NCBI RefSeq assembly: GCF_002911695.1
Contig: NZ_PQBS01000035.1
Coordinates: 82,533-146,532 of the forward strand
Length of the DNA: 64,000 nucleotides
Direction: 5' to 3'
Origin: Gracilimonas amylolytica
GTDB taxonomy: Bacteria > Bacteroidota > Rhodothermia > Balneolales > Balneolaceae
The notes beneath the pieces are model-generated. The model did not search any database. It worked only from the letters and a program-made list of their open reading frames with translations, and was not told where the DNA came from. The position numbers were made by a program, and so were the translations under genes. This document shows positions 1 to 9,598 of this stretch, piece after piece; positions within the stretch are counted from its first letter, which is position 1; each line of letters starts with the position of its first letter.

Positions 1-1
1 C

Positions 2-529
2 GGCAACACAACAACCGGTGCCATTGTGGGCGCAGCTGTGGGTGGAGCTACCGGTGCTGCCATAGGTAACTATATGGACCGTCAGGCACGAGAACTTGAA
101 GAAGACCTTGAAAATGCCACTGTAGAACGAGTTGGAGAAGGAATCAAGATCACTTTTGATTCTGGTATTCTTTTCGATTTTGACTCCTTTGAACTTAAAG
201 AACAATCGAAAGAAAATATTGCCAAGCTATCAGAGATCCTGAATAAGTATGAAGACACCAATATAATGTTTGGTGGTCACACTGACAGTCGCGGTTCTGA
301 AGCTTACAATCAGGACCTGTCTGAGAAAAGAGCACGTTCCGTTGCAGAGTATGCAGCCTTTACCGGAGTTGATTCTGAAAGGATGACCATTGTAGGTTAT
401 GGAGAAGAACAACCCGTGGCAACCAACGATACTGATGCAGGTCGACAACAAAATCGCCGGGTTGAGATCGCGATCTGGGCAAATGATGAACTCAAAAAAG
501 CTGCTGAAGAAGGTCGTATAGGCAACTAA
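2..529 (+). CDS. OmpA-family protein, 5'-truncated by window edge
   Basis: The reading frame is open to the first base of the window, so the true start lies upstream; the GTG at 26 is only the first in-window start codon. The visible N-terminal part is a glycine-zipper stretch (repeated GAAxGGxxG pattern), which usually inserts in or packs against a membrane. It is followed by an OmpA C-terminal domain with the peptidoglycan-binding signature (FDFDSFEL, then GGHTDSRGSEAYNQDLSEKRA and NRRVEI). The family anchors the outer membrane to peptidoglycan non-covalently. The gene ends shortly before a strong hairpin terminator. A glycine zipper plus OmpA domain is a common lipoprotein architecture in Bacteroidota; a lipobox would be upstream and is not visible. 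Confidence 0.9.
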   Translation, partial: GNTTTGAIVGAAVGGATGAAIGNYMDRQARELEEDLENATVERVGEGIKITFDSGILFDFDSFELKEQSKENIAKLSEILNKYEDTNIMFGGHTDSRGSEAYNQDLSEKRARSVAEYAAFTGVDSERMTIVGYGEEQPVATNDTDAGRQQNRRVEIAIWANDELKKAAEEGRIGN

Positions 530-560
530 TAAATAGTTAATTTTGGATTTCTCCAATTAA

Positions 561-596
561 AAGTCCTGCATGTTAACATGCAGGACTTTTTTTATT
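561..596 (+). terminator. Rho-independent terminator after the OmpA-family gene
   Basis: A perfect 12-bp inverted repeat (561-572 with 577-588, TTAA loop) is followed directly by a run of T on the plus strand. It sits 30 bases after the stop codon and before corA, so it separates the two transcription units. Confidence 0.9.
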
Positions 597-635
597 TATA
601 CTAATGACTGAACACAATTAATTGACCCCCATCCC

Positions 636-1736
636 ATGGTAAAAAAGTTATCCAGAAGAATTCCCGTTCCCCATTTTCTTCGTCATAGAAAACATTCCAA
701 AAAACCCGGACAGGCACCTGGAACCCTGCATTTTACCGGCGAAAAACGGATCGAAAATATACAAATGAATCTATGTGATTATGATGTGCATCAATTAGGT
801 GAATTTGATATTTCTGATATTGAAGAAAGTAAACCCTACTTAGAATCTCCCTCAAAAACATGGATAAACGTACTGGGTTTACACGATGTTGAAAAGCTGA
901 AAGAGATCTGGGGGTATTTTGGGCTTCATCCACTTATTCAGGAAGACATTTTGAATACCAATCAAAGAGCAAAGATCGAGGAGTATCCGGATCAGGTATT
1001 TTTTGTACTCCGCATGATGAGTATTGTCGAGGAAACCGGTGAACTGAATGTGGAACAGGTGAGCATTGTATTAAGTGAGGACAGTGTTCTGTCTTTTCAG
1101 GAAGATGATTTTCCGATCTTTGAACCGGTTCTTCATCGGTTAAGGAATAATGCTCCAAGACTTCGTAAAGAGGGACCGGACTACCTGGCTTATGCCCTTC
1201 TGGATACCGTGGTCGATCATTACTTCAAGGTCATGGAACGATTAGGGGATGAAATTGAAGTTCTTGAGGAACACATTCTGACTAATGTTGATGATGACAT
1301 ACCTGAACAAATTCATGCTTTGAGAAGAAAAGTCTTGTATTTCAGAAAAGCGATCTGGCCACTCCGTGACAGCCTCAATAATTTACTGAGGGAGGAATCT
1401 CCCCTCATAAACGAAGATAATAAGATCTATTTTCGGGATGTTCACGACCACCTGGTGCAGATCATTGATGGGATTGAAAACTACCGGGATATGATCATTG
1501 GTATGCTGGATATGTATATGTCACAGGTCAGCAATAAAATGAATGAGGTCATGAAGGTATTGACCATCATTGCCACCATTTTTATACCATTGACGTTTTT
1601 AGCTGGTATCTACGGAATGAATTTTGAGTATATGCCTGAGCTTTCAGTAAGGTGGGCTTATCCCGCTGTGTGGGTCGTGATGATCATCACGACCGTATTC
1701 ATGCTTATTTATTTCAGAAAAAAGAAGTGGCTTTAA
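636..1736 (+). CDS. corA: CorA-type magnesium/cobalt transporter
   Basis: A 366-residue protein of the CorA family, a homopentameric inner-membrane channel for Mg2+ (also Co2+/Ni2+). The long N-terminal cytoplasmic domain contains the family helices, including long acidic helices around residues 200-300. Two C-terminal transmembrane segments lie at about 306-325 and 338-360. The diagnostic selectivity motif YGMN is at 326-329, just after TM1, followed by the short periplasmic loop FEYMPEL, and the chain ends in a basic tail (RKKKWL). Length and domain order are normal for the family. The first 40 residues are basic and probably disordered. The gene converges on the FadL-like gene, with the stop codons overlapping by a few bases. 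Confidence 0.95.
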   Translation: MVKKLSRRIPVPHFLRHRKHSKKPGQAPGTLHFTGEKRIENIQMNLCDYDVHQLGEFDISDIEESKPYLESPSKTWINVLGLHDVEKLKEIWGYFGLHPLIQEDILNTNQRAKIEEYPDQVFFVLRMMSIVEETGELNVEQVSIVLSEDSVLSFQEDDFPIFEPVLHRLRNNAPRLRKEGPDYLAYALLDTVVDHYFKVMERLGDEIEVLEEHILTNVDDDIPEQIHALRRKVLYFRKAIWPLRDSLNNLLREESPLINEDNKIYFRDVHDHLVQIIDGIENYRDMIIGMLDMYMSQVSNKMNEVMKVLTIIATIFIPLTFLAGIYGMNFEYMPELSVRWAYPAVWVVMIITTVFMLIYFRKKKWL

Positions 1737-3247
1737 AATAAGACTTTAAAGCCCACTTGTATCCTTACGTCCTGTTTAGAGATATCAAATGTTGTAGACT
1801 GAGGCTGATCATCAAAATCGATGTAATTATACAACTCAGAACGATCATCCTTCGTCAGGTAATGCCCTGAAACATCCATAATGAATCCATTGCCCAACTT
1901 GATATCAAATCCTGCTGAGTAGATCTTGGTATCTCCGGGAGTTAATTCACTTATTGCAGGCCTGAATGAATAGGCTGCGCGAATCCCTGCCTGATCATTA
2001 AGTTGTTTGCCAACCCCGATCTTGAAGTTGGTCACTGAATTATAATTCGATTCCATAAAACCGTTCAGGTCTTCCTGCTGTGCCCTCAGATCTACCTCAT
2101 CCACTAGCCTCAGGTCGCTGTCTGATATAAAGTCGATCTCCATGTTCTCATAGTTAATATACTCAGCAGAAGCTGATACTGAGAAACCGGCAAGATCTTT
2201 TAAGGCTGCTCCTATCTTAAGTTCTCCGGGCTGTTCAATTCGATACCGGAAACCGCCATCACTCGCTACATCATAAAAGAAGGGCTCTGAACCGTCATCC
2301 AGGGAAGTTTCTATAGACGAGTAGTAATTCTCTGAAACTCTTATGGTTGCAGGAAGCATATAACTCGCTCCAATGTTCACGCCTGAAAATATTTTGTAAA
2401 CGATTCCGGCCCGATATTTTCCACCATACACATCGACGTCAATTTCATCCTGAACAAATATATTATCTATATCACTGCCTTCTATAAATGTGCCGTCATA
2501 GTCATTTTGTGAATCGTACTCAAGAAAATCGCGCCGGTAGGTATATTCTCCTGATACATAACTGGCTGAAAATCCGAAAAACAGGTCTTTCATGAATTCC
2601 GTGGCGGCAAAGAAAGAATACTCACCCATATATGTGGAATACCTGATATCGGCCTCCTGATCAATACCCGGAAAGGTACCCGGTGGAAAGCCAATTCTGA
2701 AAATTGATTCCAGATAGGTTGAATCGACATCACCCCAATCGATAGCATAGGTTTGAAAAGCCAGCTCGTTATACTCACTGTTCGGATCCAGAAAAGAATC
2801 GGTGATCGTATTGTCGTTATTCCTCCCGGATACTCGATAAGCACTATTCGTGGATGTAGTACGATTATATCCACCTCCAATTACAAAACTTCCCTGCCTT
2901 GTTGGGAATTTATACACAAACCCCATATCACCGAGTTTAGTGGCAGAATGTTCTGCATCAATTTCATTTCCTAAATAGGTGTTCTCGGTTTGAGTATTTT
3001 GATTGAATAGACTAAATGAAAACTGAGATTCCTTTAAGAACGCCATGGAGGCCGGGTTATCCACATAACTGCCAAACCCATAACCATCAGCTACAGAGGG
3101 CATGAAAGACAAAGGGTTTCCATTCATATTTTGATTGCTGAATTCCAATGCCAGATTCGGGTAACTGGCAGGACTCAATCCGTTTTGAGCCAGCAGAGAA
3201 CCGCTAAATAACACAACGGTTACTAAGAGTAGATATAGTCTCTTCAT
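1733..3247 (-). CDS. FadL/OmpP1-like outer membrane protein
   Basis: A 504-residue protein with a clear signal peptide (residues 1-20, cleaved after LLAQ). The remainder alternates short polar and aromatic segments typical of an outer-membrane beta-barrel and ends in a terminal phenylalanine (GFKVLF), the usual BAM recognition signature. The early NPASMAF segment and the late GIRAAYSFRP segment resemble the OmpP1/FadL/TodX hydrophobic-compound transporter family. I infer a barrel that takes up hydrophobic molecules; the exact substrate is not visible. It could instead be a PorV-like or general barrel protein. It is transcribed toward corA and sits just downstream of the Ser/Arg-rich lipoprotein gene on the same strand. 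Confidence 0.7.
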   Translation of the reverse strand: MKRLYLLLVTVVLFSGSLLAQNGLSPASYPNLALEFSNQNMNGNPLSFMPSVADGYGFGSYVDNPASMAFLKESQFSFSLFNQNTQTENTYLGNEIDAEHSATKLGDMGFVYKFPTRQGSFVIGGGYNRTTSTNSAYRVSGRNNDNTITDSFLDPNSEYNELAFQTYAIDWGDVDSTYLESIFRIGFPPGTFPGIDQEADIRYSTYMGEYSFFAATEFMKDLFFGFSASYVSGEYTYRRDFLEYDSQNDYDGTFIEGSDIDNIFVQDEIDVDVYGGKYRAGIVYKIFSGVNIGASYMLPATIRVSENYYSSIETSLDDGSEPFFYDVASDGGFRYRIEQPGELKIGAALKDLAGFSVSASAEYINYENMEIDFISDSDLRLVDEVDLRAQQEDLNGFMESNYNSVTNFKIGVGKQLNDQAGIRAAYSFRPAISELTPGDTKIYSAGFDIKLGNGFIMDVSGHYLTKDDRSELYNYIDFDDQPQSTTFDISKQDVRIQVGFKVLF

Positions 3248-3291
3248 TGATTAGCCTGATTTAATGATACCGTCTGTTTTAAATGATCCGC

Positions 3292-4824
3292 TTAGTTCCC
3301 GCCGCGCGAACGTTTACTTGAACCGGAACTTCTGGAAGTACTTTTTGAACTGCTGCGAGTGTTTGTACTTCGAGTAACGTTTCGGGTCTTAGAACTACGG
3401 CTTACACTACTGCTTCTGGATGAAGAGTTATTGATCGCTTTGCGGATTGTGCGCCCAAACACTGAAGTACTCTTGTTACTTCTAACGTTTCTGTTTCCAA
3501 GCTTCAGATCATAAGAGTTTCTGGTCTGAGCAGATCTAAACGAACTTCTATTATTTAAAAATGAGCTTCTGCTGGTGTTAACTCTTCTGTTAGTTTCCAC
3601 CCTTTTTACAGGAACGGAGTATATGGAACGACTGATCCGTGATGCAGAAGATCTTTCGATATCATTTCTGCTGTTACTTGAACTCAGGTTACCTGCCCCC
3701 CTGCTTCTTGAAGAACTATTATCAGATGACGTCCGGGATCTGGTTACACCACTGCCTGATCGGTTGTTGGTTCTTGATCTTCCAACAGATGCACCTGAAC
3801 CTGCATCACCGGATCTTGAGCGATTGATGTTGTTTCCTGATCCTCGTGATCGGCTAGATCCGCTGCCGGAAGTTCCTCTTGAACGGGTTACGTTTCCAGA
3901 ACTTCTGCCCACTGATCCAGACCTACCGGTACTTCTGACTCTTGTACTGCTGTTTAAGCCTCTGGACCTGACGGATGAACCTCTGGTTCTTGGAGTGTAA
4001 TCAGACTTTGATCTGCTTCTGTATGAATCTCTGTTGACCAGCCCACTGTTTCTTGGACCCTTCCGATACAGTTCTGCACTTCTTCTGTAACGGTTTGTTC
4101 GGTTATAATCGTTGTAGATCACCAGCGTATTGTAGTAGGGGTTACCGTAAAAACCTGCGTAACCATAACCAAACGAACTATAGTATGGATAGTAGTTATA
4201 TCTCAAATAACCAAAATTATCATAGTACCAATATCCGGATGAGCTGTACATGTCGTAAGGCCAGTTAGAGACCCAAAGTCCACTATATCCACCAAAGTGT
4301 AAACCAAATCCGGCTCCCCAAATAAAATGTCTGTGGAATCGATGACTATTCAGATACCAGCTGTTGTAAGCCCATGGCTTGTAACCATAGAAGTAAGATC
4401 TACTTGCATATTTTTGAGCCGCTCTTTCATATCCCCCATCAAAGCCGTCTTCATAACCGTTGCCGTAACCATCTTCATAACCTTCCCAGTACACGTTATT
4501 GGCATAATTTTCTTTATACCACTTCTCTGTCTCATAATCTTTATAGTAGATACCCGCTTCTTCCAGTTCAGCATAGTCATCATCATAGTAACCAGCGGAG
4601 TAGGCTTTGCGGGCCTGACTCTCACTGTACTCGTCGTAGGCGTATGACCTTACAGCATCGGGATTCTCTCTTCCATCCTCAAATCCATCCCAGGCATAAT
4701 AATCTGAATAGCGATCCTGTTCACCTGAAGTTCTGTCGTAAGCTTGAAATTGTGTATAGCATCCCGAAAAGAGAAATGGTATAACTAATAGGGACAGTCG
4801 GTTAAATAATGTTGGAGCTTTCAT
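3292..4824 (-). CDS. Large Tyr/Gly- then Ser/Arg-rich lipoprotein, function unknown
   Basis: About 510 residues from the ATG at 4824. That start is preferred over an in-frame GTG at 4833 because AGAAGGTGAG lies just upstream at ribosome-binding distance, and the GTG falls inside it. The signal peptide ends in a lipobox, with the lipidated Cys at residue 22 (FLFSG|C). Residues 30-240 are acidic and rich in Tyr, Gly and Asp (YEDGYGNGYEDGFDGGYE, then many Y/N/G/W). From about 245 to the end the chain is strongly basic and of low complexity: Ser, Arg, Gly, Thr and Asn in SRSRG/GRSGS-like runs. I do not recognise the family. The sharp acidic-to-basic split suggests an envelope-associated protein that binds an anionic polymer, which is inference only. 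Confidence 0.75.
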   Translation of the reverse strand: MKAPTLFNRLSLLVIPFLFSGCYTQFQAYDRTSGEQDRYSDYYAWDGFEDGRENPDAVRSYAYDEYSESQARKAYSAGYYDDDYAELEEAGIYYKDYETEKWYKENYANNVYWEGYEDGYGNGYEDGFDGGYERAAQKYASRSYFYGYKPWAYNSWYLNSHRFHRHFIWGAGFGLHFGGYSGLWVSNWPYDMYSSSGYWYYDNFGYLRYNYYPYYSSFGYGYAGFYGNPYYNTLVIYNDYNRTNRYRRSAELYRKGPRNSGLVNRDSYRSRSKSDYTPRTRGSSVRSRGLNSSTRVRSTGRSGSVGRSSGNVTRSRGTSGSGSSRSRGSGNNINRSRSGDAGSGASVGRSRTNNRSGSGVTRSRTSSDNSSSRSRGAGNLSSSNSRNDIERSSASRISRSIYSVPVKRVETNRRVNTSRSSFLNNRSSFRSAQTRNSYDLKLGNRNVRSNKSTSVFGRTIRKAINNSSSRSSSVSRSSKTRNVTRSTNTRSSSKSTSRSSGSSKRSRGGN

Positions 4825-4909
4825 GGGTCTCACCTTCTAAGTGATTATTAATTTCTACACTGAAAATGCAACATAAGAAAGAAAAAATAAGTCACATGAT
4901 AATGTTAGG

Positions 4910-5542
4910 CTAAATTTCTCCTCTCAATGATTTCGCGATCACTTCTGCTTTAGAATTTACATGCAGTTTTTTATAAATATTCCGGATATGAGCTCTCACG
5001 GTATCTATAGAAATATCATATCGGTCTGCTATTAGTTTATAACTCAATCCATCCACCAAACCGTTCACAATATCCTGTTCACGATTGGTGAGCATGCTGT
5101 CTTCATTCTTTTTGGGGGCTTCCTCGTTAAAATGTGAGATCACTTTTCTGGCGATCTGCGGTGACATAGGTGCTCCTCCTTTCAGCAGGTTTTCAATGGA
5201 TTCCTTTATCTCAGGCAGCGATGTATGCTTTAGTAAGTATCCTGACGCACCTGCTTTCAACGAATCGAAAATCTTGTGTGAATCATGGTAAACCGTCAAC
5301 ATGATGATCTCAATATTCGGGTATTTGCCTTTGATAACTTCCATACCCTTGATCCCAGACATGCCCGGCAACTGTATATCCATTAGCATCACATCCGGAT
5401 GTTTGTGCTCTTCAAGATATTCCAGCATCTCTTCTACAGAATCTACCGCAACCGGACATTCCATATCTTTCTGCATATCAAGATATCGCTGTATTAGATC
5501 TCTGATCTTTTTGTTGTCTTCTACAATTCCGATGATGGCCAT
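4910..5542 (-). CDS. NarL/FixJ-family response regulator
   Basis: A 210-residue two-domain regulator. The receiver domain (about 1-120) has the acidic pair E8/D9, the phosphoacceptor D55 in LMDIQLPG, T83 and K105. A linker leads to a LuxR-type HTH (about 148-208) with the LTNREQDIVNGLVDG and SIDTVRAHIRNIYKKL signatures, so it should bind DNA as a dimer once phosphorylated. Its start is 4 bases from the end of the upstream histidine kinase gene on the same strand, so the two are almost certainly co-transcribed and act as a cognate pair. Target genes are unknown; the lipoprotein gene lies directly downstream. Confidence 0.95.
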   Translation of the reverse strand: MAIIGIVEDNKKIRDLIQRYLDMQKDMECPVAVDSVEEMLEYLEEHKHPDVMLMDIQLPGMSGIKGMEVIKGKYPNIEIIMLTVYHDSHKIFDSLKAGASGYLLKHTSLPEIKESIENLLKGGAPMSPQIARKVISHFNEEAPKKNEDSMLTNREQDIVNGLVDGLSYKLIADRYDISIDTVRAHIRNIYKKLHVNSKAEVIAKSLRGEI

Positions 5543-5546
5543 AATG

Positions 5547-8429
5547 TCACCTTTGGTTCGGTTTTAAAGTTCCTTTCACGGTGATCGAGAAACCGTTCTC
5601 TGTTTTAATATTAATATCTGCTCCGATCCTTTTGGCTCGCATTTCCATATTACGAAGTCCGTGTCCGGTTTTTTTGGTTCCTTTTCCGGTACTGCCGTTA
5701 TCAAATATATAGAATTCAAAGCTTCCATTTTGATTTTCCATTTTAATGATCACCCTATCCCCATTAGAATACTTGGCGATGTTGTTCACGGCTTCCTTGA
5801 AGATCAGGTACAAATTCTCCTTAACCGATACGGGCAGTTTGTTGTCCATATTCAGGTTATCAAAATCGTACCATACATCCATGTTTTTCTTTTCAAGGGT
5901 GTTTAACACATAATCTTGCATACGATCGGTTAAGTCACCCAGGGTATCATTCCTGGCGTCGATAGACCATACAATATCATCGAGGCTAGACACGATCTTT
6001 CGGCACTGTTCACCTATTTGTGCTAACGATTTGCGAATCTCTCCCTGAACCTCCCCGGTTTGTAAAAAGTCTGATTGCAGTGCGATCTCGGTCAGGCTTG
6101 CGCCCACATCATCATGAAGGTCACTGGCAATTCGCACCCGCATCCGTTCAATATCGATCATTTTACGGGCCCTGTAGTAATTGTAGAATAGGTAGATGAT
6201 CCCAATAACCACAGAGGCCATAAGTATCCAAAACCACCACTGCATCCAGAATGGGGCTGAAATCACAAACTTCAGTTCCTCCACATCAGGACTCCATGCT
6301 CCGTTTACATTTCTGCCATGTATTCTAAACGTGTAATCACCGGGCGGGAGTGATGGATATTTCACACTTCTTCCGTTGGTTCTTTGCCAGTCGGGATCGA
6401 TTCCACTTAAACGATATTCATAAAGGATCTGATTAGGCGCAGAATAATTGATCCCTGTGTAATTGATCTCTACATAATTTTCTCTGTGCGATAATTTGAA
6501 TTCACTGTCTGGTTCGTATTCCCTACCCGAGGCATTCACTCCGGTAATATGGACTAAGGGAGGCACCTGACTAACTTCATATCGTTGCGGAAAGAATCGG
6601 CTGAAACCCTCAACCGTACCAAACCACATGGAACCCTGACTGTCTTCATACACAGCTCCAAGATTCAACTCGTTTGTTATCAATCCTAATTCTTTATTCA
6701 GGATCTTAAAACTCAGATTTCGATTTCTTTCATTGGAGTTGAAATACGTTTCTTTTTCAAACCGTATTACTCCAGCCGTTGAACCGATCCAATAATACCC
6801 CTGAGAGTTCTTATGAATGAAATAGGATACATCGTCCGGAAGGCCATCTTCTACGGTAATACTCTGAAATTTCAATCCATCGAACCAGGCGATCCCGCCA
6901 AATGTTGCGGCCCAGATCGTACCATCCTCATCACGCATCAGATTCATAACGGCATTATTCGGCAGTCCTTCCTGAATGGCAAAGCTTTGAAATTCCCCTT
7001 CTAAATACCTTGTAACACCACCATATGTAGCGATCCAGACCGACCCATCATCCCCTTCTACAGAGTCCAGAACACGATTACTTATGATGCCCTCTTCAGC
7101 GGTGATCTGCTCATACTCCCCTTCTTTATATCGAACAATTCCATCATCGTAGGTACTGATCCAATAACTGCCATCCGAAGCTTCCATGACGTTTCGTACT
7201 TTTCGAAAGGGAAATTCTGCATCTTCTATAATTACAAGTTCCTGATTTACAACCTTAGCCAGACCTTCTCGCATTCCTATCCATATATCCTTTTTTGAAT
7301 CTTTTAATAAGGTGTAGATCTGATTGTCCGGTAACAAAGAGTTGTATTGATATGGTTCTAAAGTGCCCTTATCAAAGATATTTATACCCCCGCCATAGGT
7401 GGCGATCCAGATCCTTCCTTGCTCATCTTCTGTAAAAGATGTGATCAGGTTATTTGTCAGGCCATTCTCTGTATCATAATTGGCAAAATAATCTCCGGTG
7501 AAATAATTGACACCACCACCAAAAGTTCCAAACCAGGTATTTTCCTCAAGATCGATCAGACTTGAATATATGATCTCGTTCGAGAGTCCGGATCCTACAT
7601 CAAAGTTTTTAAAGCCGTTTCCATCAAAGAAACTAATGCCACCCTCCGTCCCTATCCACAGGTGCCCATCATCATTCACCGAAACAGTCCGTATCAAATT
7701 ATTTATCAGACCATCCTGTTCATCATATACTTCAAAATTCTGATCCTCAAATTTTACCAATCCATTTCGGGTTCCTATCCATACCGTTCCATTTTGGTCG
7801 ACTTCTACGTCCCTGATCCTATTTGCAGGTAATCCATTATCCACTCTGTATGTTCTGAAATTACCATTTTCGAGTACCGTTAAGCCATCTCTTGTTGCAA
7901 AGTATAATGTCCCATCCTCGTCCTCATCAATGGCCCTTATCCTGTTATCACCCATTCCATTTGAAGTGGTGTATTGGGCGATCTGAATGCCATCGGAATA
8001 GTGCCATACCCCATTCCCGTCAGTACCGAACCAGAGGTCCCCCAGCATATCTTCATAAATGCTTATGACCGTGCTGTTATTTAAAGCCTCATAATCTGAA
8101 TGGTAGTAGATGCTGTCCGTTTTTATATAATTAACCCCCGATTCAGATCCAATCCAGATGCGGCCTTTGGAATCTTTCAAAAGGGACCGAAGCCGGTTAC
8201 TGTTCAATCCCTGTTCTACAAAATAGTTTTGAAAGTTGATTCCATCATATCGGTTCAACCCAAATCCTGTAGCCAGCCAGATATACCCGTCGTCATCCTG
8301 AGCAATATCATACACAACAGATTCACTCAAACCCTGTTCAATGGAAAAGGACCTGAATGGATAACGCTGAGCCATTAGCATTTCTGAAAGGCCAAGCACT
8401 AACAATAATGGCAAAATGATCTGTTTCAT
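5547..8429 (-). CDS. Beta-propeller sensor histidine kinase (HisKA_3 type)
   Basis: 960 residues. A signal peptide (to MLMAQ, about 21) leads into a long periplasmic region of repeated two-component propeller blades (recurrent DxxGxIWIGT/GLxxxIRxI motifs, about 22-640) and a Y_Y_Y domain (about 655-720). One transmembrane helix follows (about 730-752). The cytoplasmic part has a HisKA_3 dimerisation domain with the phospho-acceptor H772 (SDLHDDVGASL) and a HATPase domain with an N-box (FKEAVNNIAKYS) and a G-box (GHGLRNMEMRAKR). The architecture matches Bacteroidota kinases that often sense glycans or envelope signals, but without the extra receiver and AraC domains of full hybrids. The paired NarL regulator starts 4 bases downstream. 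The ligand cannot be read from sequence. Confidence 0.93.
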   Translation of the reverse strand: MKQIILPLLLVLGLSEMLMAQRYPFRSFSIEQGLSESVVYDIAQDDDGYIWLATGFGLNRYDGINFQNYFVEQGLNSNRLRSLLKDSKGRIWIGSESGVNYIKTDSIYYHSDYEALNNSTVISIYEDMLGDLWFGTDGNGVWHYSDGIQIAQYTTSNGMGDNRIRAIDEDEDGTLYFATRDGLTVLENGNFRTYRVDNGLPANRIRDVEVDQNGTVWIGTRNGLVKFEDQNFEVYDEQDGLINNLIRTVSVNDDGHLWIGTEGGISFFDGNGFKNFDVGSGLSNEIIYSSLIDLEENTWFGTFGGGVNYFTGDYFANYDTENGLTNNLITSFTEDEQGRIWIATYGGGINIFDKGTLEPYQYNSLLPDNQIYTLLKDSKKDIWIGMREGLAKVVNQELVIIEDAEFPFRKVRNVMEASDGSYWISTYDDGIVRYKEGEYEQITAEEGIISNRVLDSVEGDDGSVWIATYGGVTRYLEGEFQSFAIQEGLPNNAVMNLMRDEDGTIWAATFGGIAWFDGLKFQSITVEDGLPDDVSYFIHKNSQGYYWIGSTAGVIRFEKETYFNSNERNRNLSFKILNKELGLITNELNLGAVYEDSQGSMWFGTVEGFSRFFPQRYEVSQVPPLVHITGVNASGREYEPDSEFKLSHRENYVEINYTGINYSAPNQILYEYRLSGIDPDWQRTNGRSVKYPSLPPGDYTFRIHGRNVNGAWSPDVEELKFVISAPFWMQWWFWILMASVVIGIIYLFYNYYRARKMIDIERMRVRIASDLHDDVGASLTEIALQSDFLQTGEVQGEIRKSLAQIGEQCRKIVSSLDDIVWSIDARNDTLGDLTDRMQDYVLNTLEKKNMDVWYDFDNLNMDNKLPVSVKENLYLIFKEAVNNIAKYSNGDRVIIKMENQNGSFEFYIFDNGSTGKGTKKTGHGLRNMEMRAKRIGADINIKTENGFSITVKGTLKPNQR

Positions 8430-8481
8430 GACTGTAAATGTAACGCAAACGAATGGGTATTAGTAGCTCATAAAGTGTTAT

Positions 8482-8521
8482 AAAATAAAAAGCCCCACAT
8501 ATGAAGTCATATGCAGGGCTT
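8482..8521 (-). terminator. Rho-independent terminator of rpoD
   Basis: On the minus strand an inverted repeat (AGCCCTGCATATG / CATATGTGGGGCT, ACTT loop) is followed by TTTTATTTTA. It lies 24 bases after the rpoD stop and before the histidine kinase start, so rpoD transcription should end here. Confidence 0.85.
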
Positions 8522-8544
8522 ATCTCACGATAAAAACTAAAATA

Positions 8545-9399
8545 TTAGCCTAAATAAGCTCTTAAAGCAGCACTACGGTTATGATGTCTCAGCTTTCTGA
8601 GTGCTTTTTCTTTGATCTGACGCACACGCTCACGGGTCAGGTCAAAACGCTCACCGATCTCTTCCAAAGTAAGCGAATGCTCACGTCCAATTCCAAAATA
8701 CAAGCGGATGACCTCTGCCTCTCTGGTAGTGAGCTTAGAAAGAGCTCGTTCGATCTCGACTTTCAGGGATTCCCCCATCAGGTCAAAATCAGGATTCGGG
8801 ATCTCTTCGTTTTCGAGAACGTCAAGCAGGCGGTTATCCTCACCCTGTGCAAAAGGAGCATCCATTGAGAGGTGGCGACCTGAGATCTTCAGGGTATCTG
8901 CTACTTCACCAACGCTCATCTCAAGGCTTTCTGCAAGCTCGTGAGCAGAAGGTACACGTTCGTATTCCTGCTCTAACTTTGAAAGTTCTTTACCGATCTT
9001 GTTAAGTGCACCTACCCTGTTAAGCGGCAGACGTACAATACGGGACTGTTCAGCTAATGCCTGAAGAATTGACTGACGGATCCACCAAACAGCATAAGAA
9101 ATGAATTTAAATCCACGGGTTTCATCAAAACGCTTGGCTGCTTTGATCAAACCAAGATTACCCTCATTGATCAGGTCTCCTAAAGAAAGGCCCTGATTCT
9201 GATATTGTTTTGCTACAGATACAACGAAACGCAGATTAGCTTTCGTAAGATCTTCAAGTGCTCTTTGACTCCCTTTCTGAATTTCTTTGGCCAGACGAAC
9301 TTCGTCATCCGGTGTAATTAATTTCTCTTTTCCAATTTCGTGCAGATAGCGATCTAATGACTCTGACTCACGAGTAGAGATTCCAGAACTTTTTGCCAC
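8545..9399 (-). CDS. rpoD: Primary RNA polymerase sigma factor (sigma-70, RpoD/SigA)
   Basis: 284 residues, the compact primary sigma typical of Bacteroidota. Region 1.2 comes first ([21 protein letters not shown]), with no region 1.1 and no long non-conserved insert. Region 2 (about 50-125) includes the core-binding and -10-recognition segments ([32 protein letters not shown]). Region 3 is about 130-205. Region 4 (about 220-280) carries the HTH ([29 protein letters not shown]). It directs housekeeping transcription. Bacteroidota primary sigmas recognise a TAnnTTTG -7 box, and several such boxes are seen in this window, including one upstream of this gene at 9524-9531. It is monocistronic with its own terminator. 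Confidence 0.97.
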   Translation of the reverse strand: MAKSSGISTRESESLDRYLHEIGKEKLITPDDEVRLAKEIQKGSQRALEDLTKANLRFVVSVAKQYQNQGLSLGDLINEGNLGLIKAAKRFDETRGFKFISYAVWWIRQSILQALAEQSRIVRLPLNRVGALNKIGKELSKLEQEYERVPSAHELAESLEMSVGEVADTLKISGRHLSMDAPFAQGEDNRLLDVLENEEIPNPDFDLMGESLKVEIERALSKLTTREAEVIRLYFGIGREHSLTLEEIGERFDLTRERVRQIKEKALRKLRHHNRSAALRAYLG

Positions 9400-9523
9400 T
9401 GTGTATGTATGGTTTAATGAATGTTAGAGTAAGCAGGTGCGCAGACAATTATGTGTAACCTTAGATAATCACGCGTGCTAAGTATAAATATTGCGCCTGC
9501 GACTTAATAAAATTTACAATTAG

Positions 9524-9531
9524 CAAATATA
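9524..9531 (-). promoter_or_regulatory. Candidate rpoD promoter, -7 box TATATTTG
   Basis: Read on the minus strand this is TATATTTG, an exact match to the Bacteroidota -7 consensus TAnnTTTG. It lies about 125 bases upstream of the rpoD start. The resulting leader contains an imperfect inverted repeat (9433-9443 with 9491-9500). No exact TTTG is present at the ideal -33 distance, so the call rests on the -7 box and its position. Confidence 0.45.
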
Positions 9532-9598
9532 AGCAATAATTGCCTCAATTTTAAATACGCATTATCAGGTTTTTGCGGTTCACTCAATTTGAGTTCTT

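Noticed and set aside
3575..4000. A plus-strand 141-residue ORF rich in Leu and Pro
   Set aside because: It is the antisense shadow of the Ser/Arg-rich lipoprotein repeats; it has no start context and no family features.
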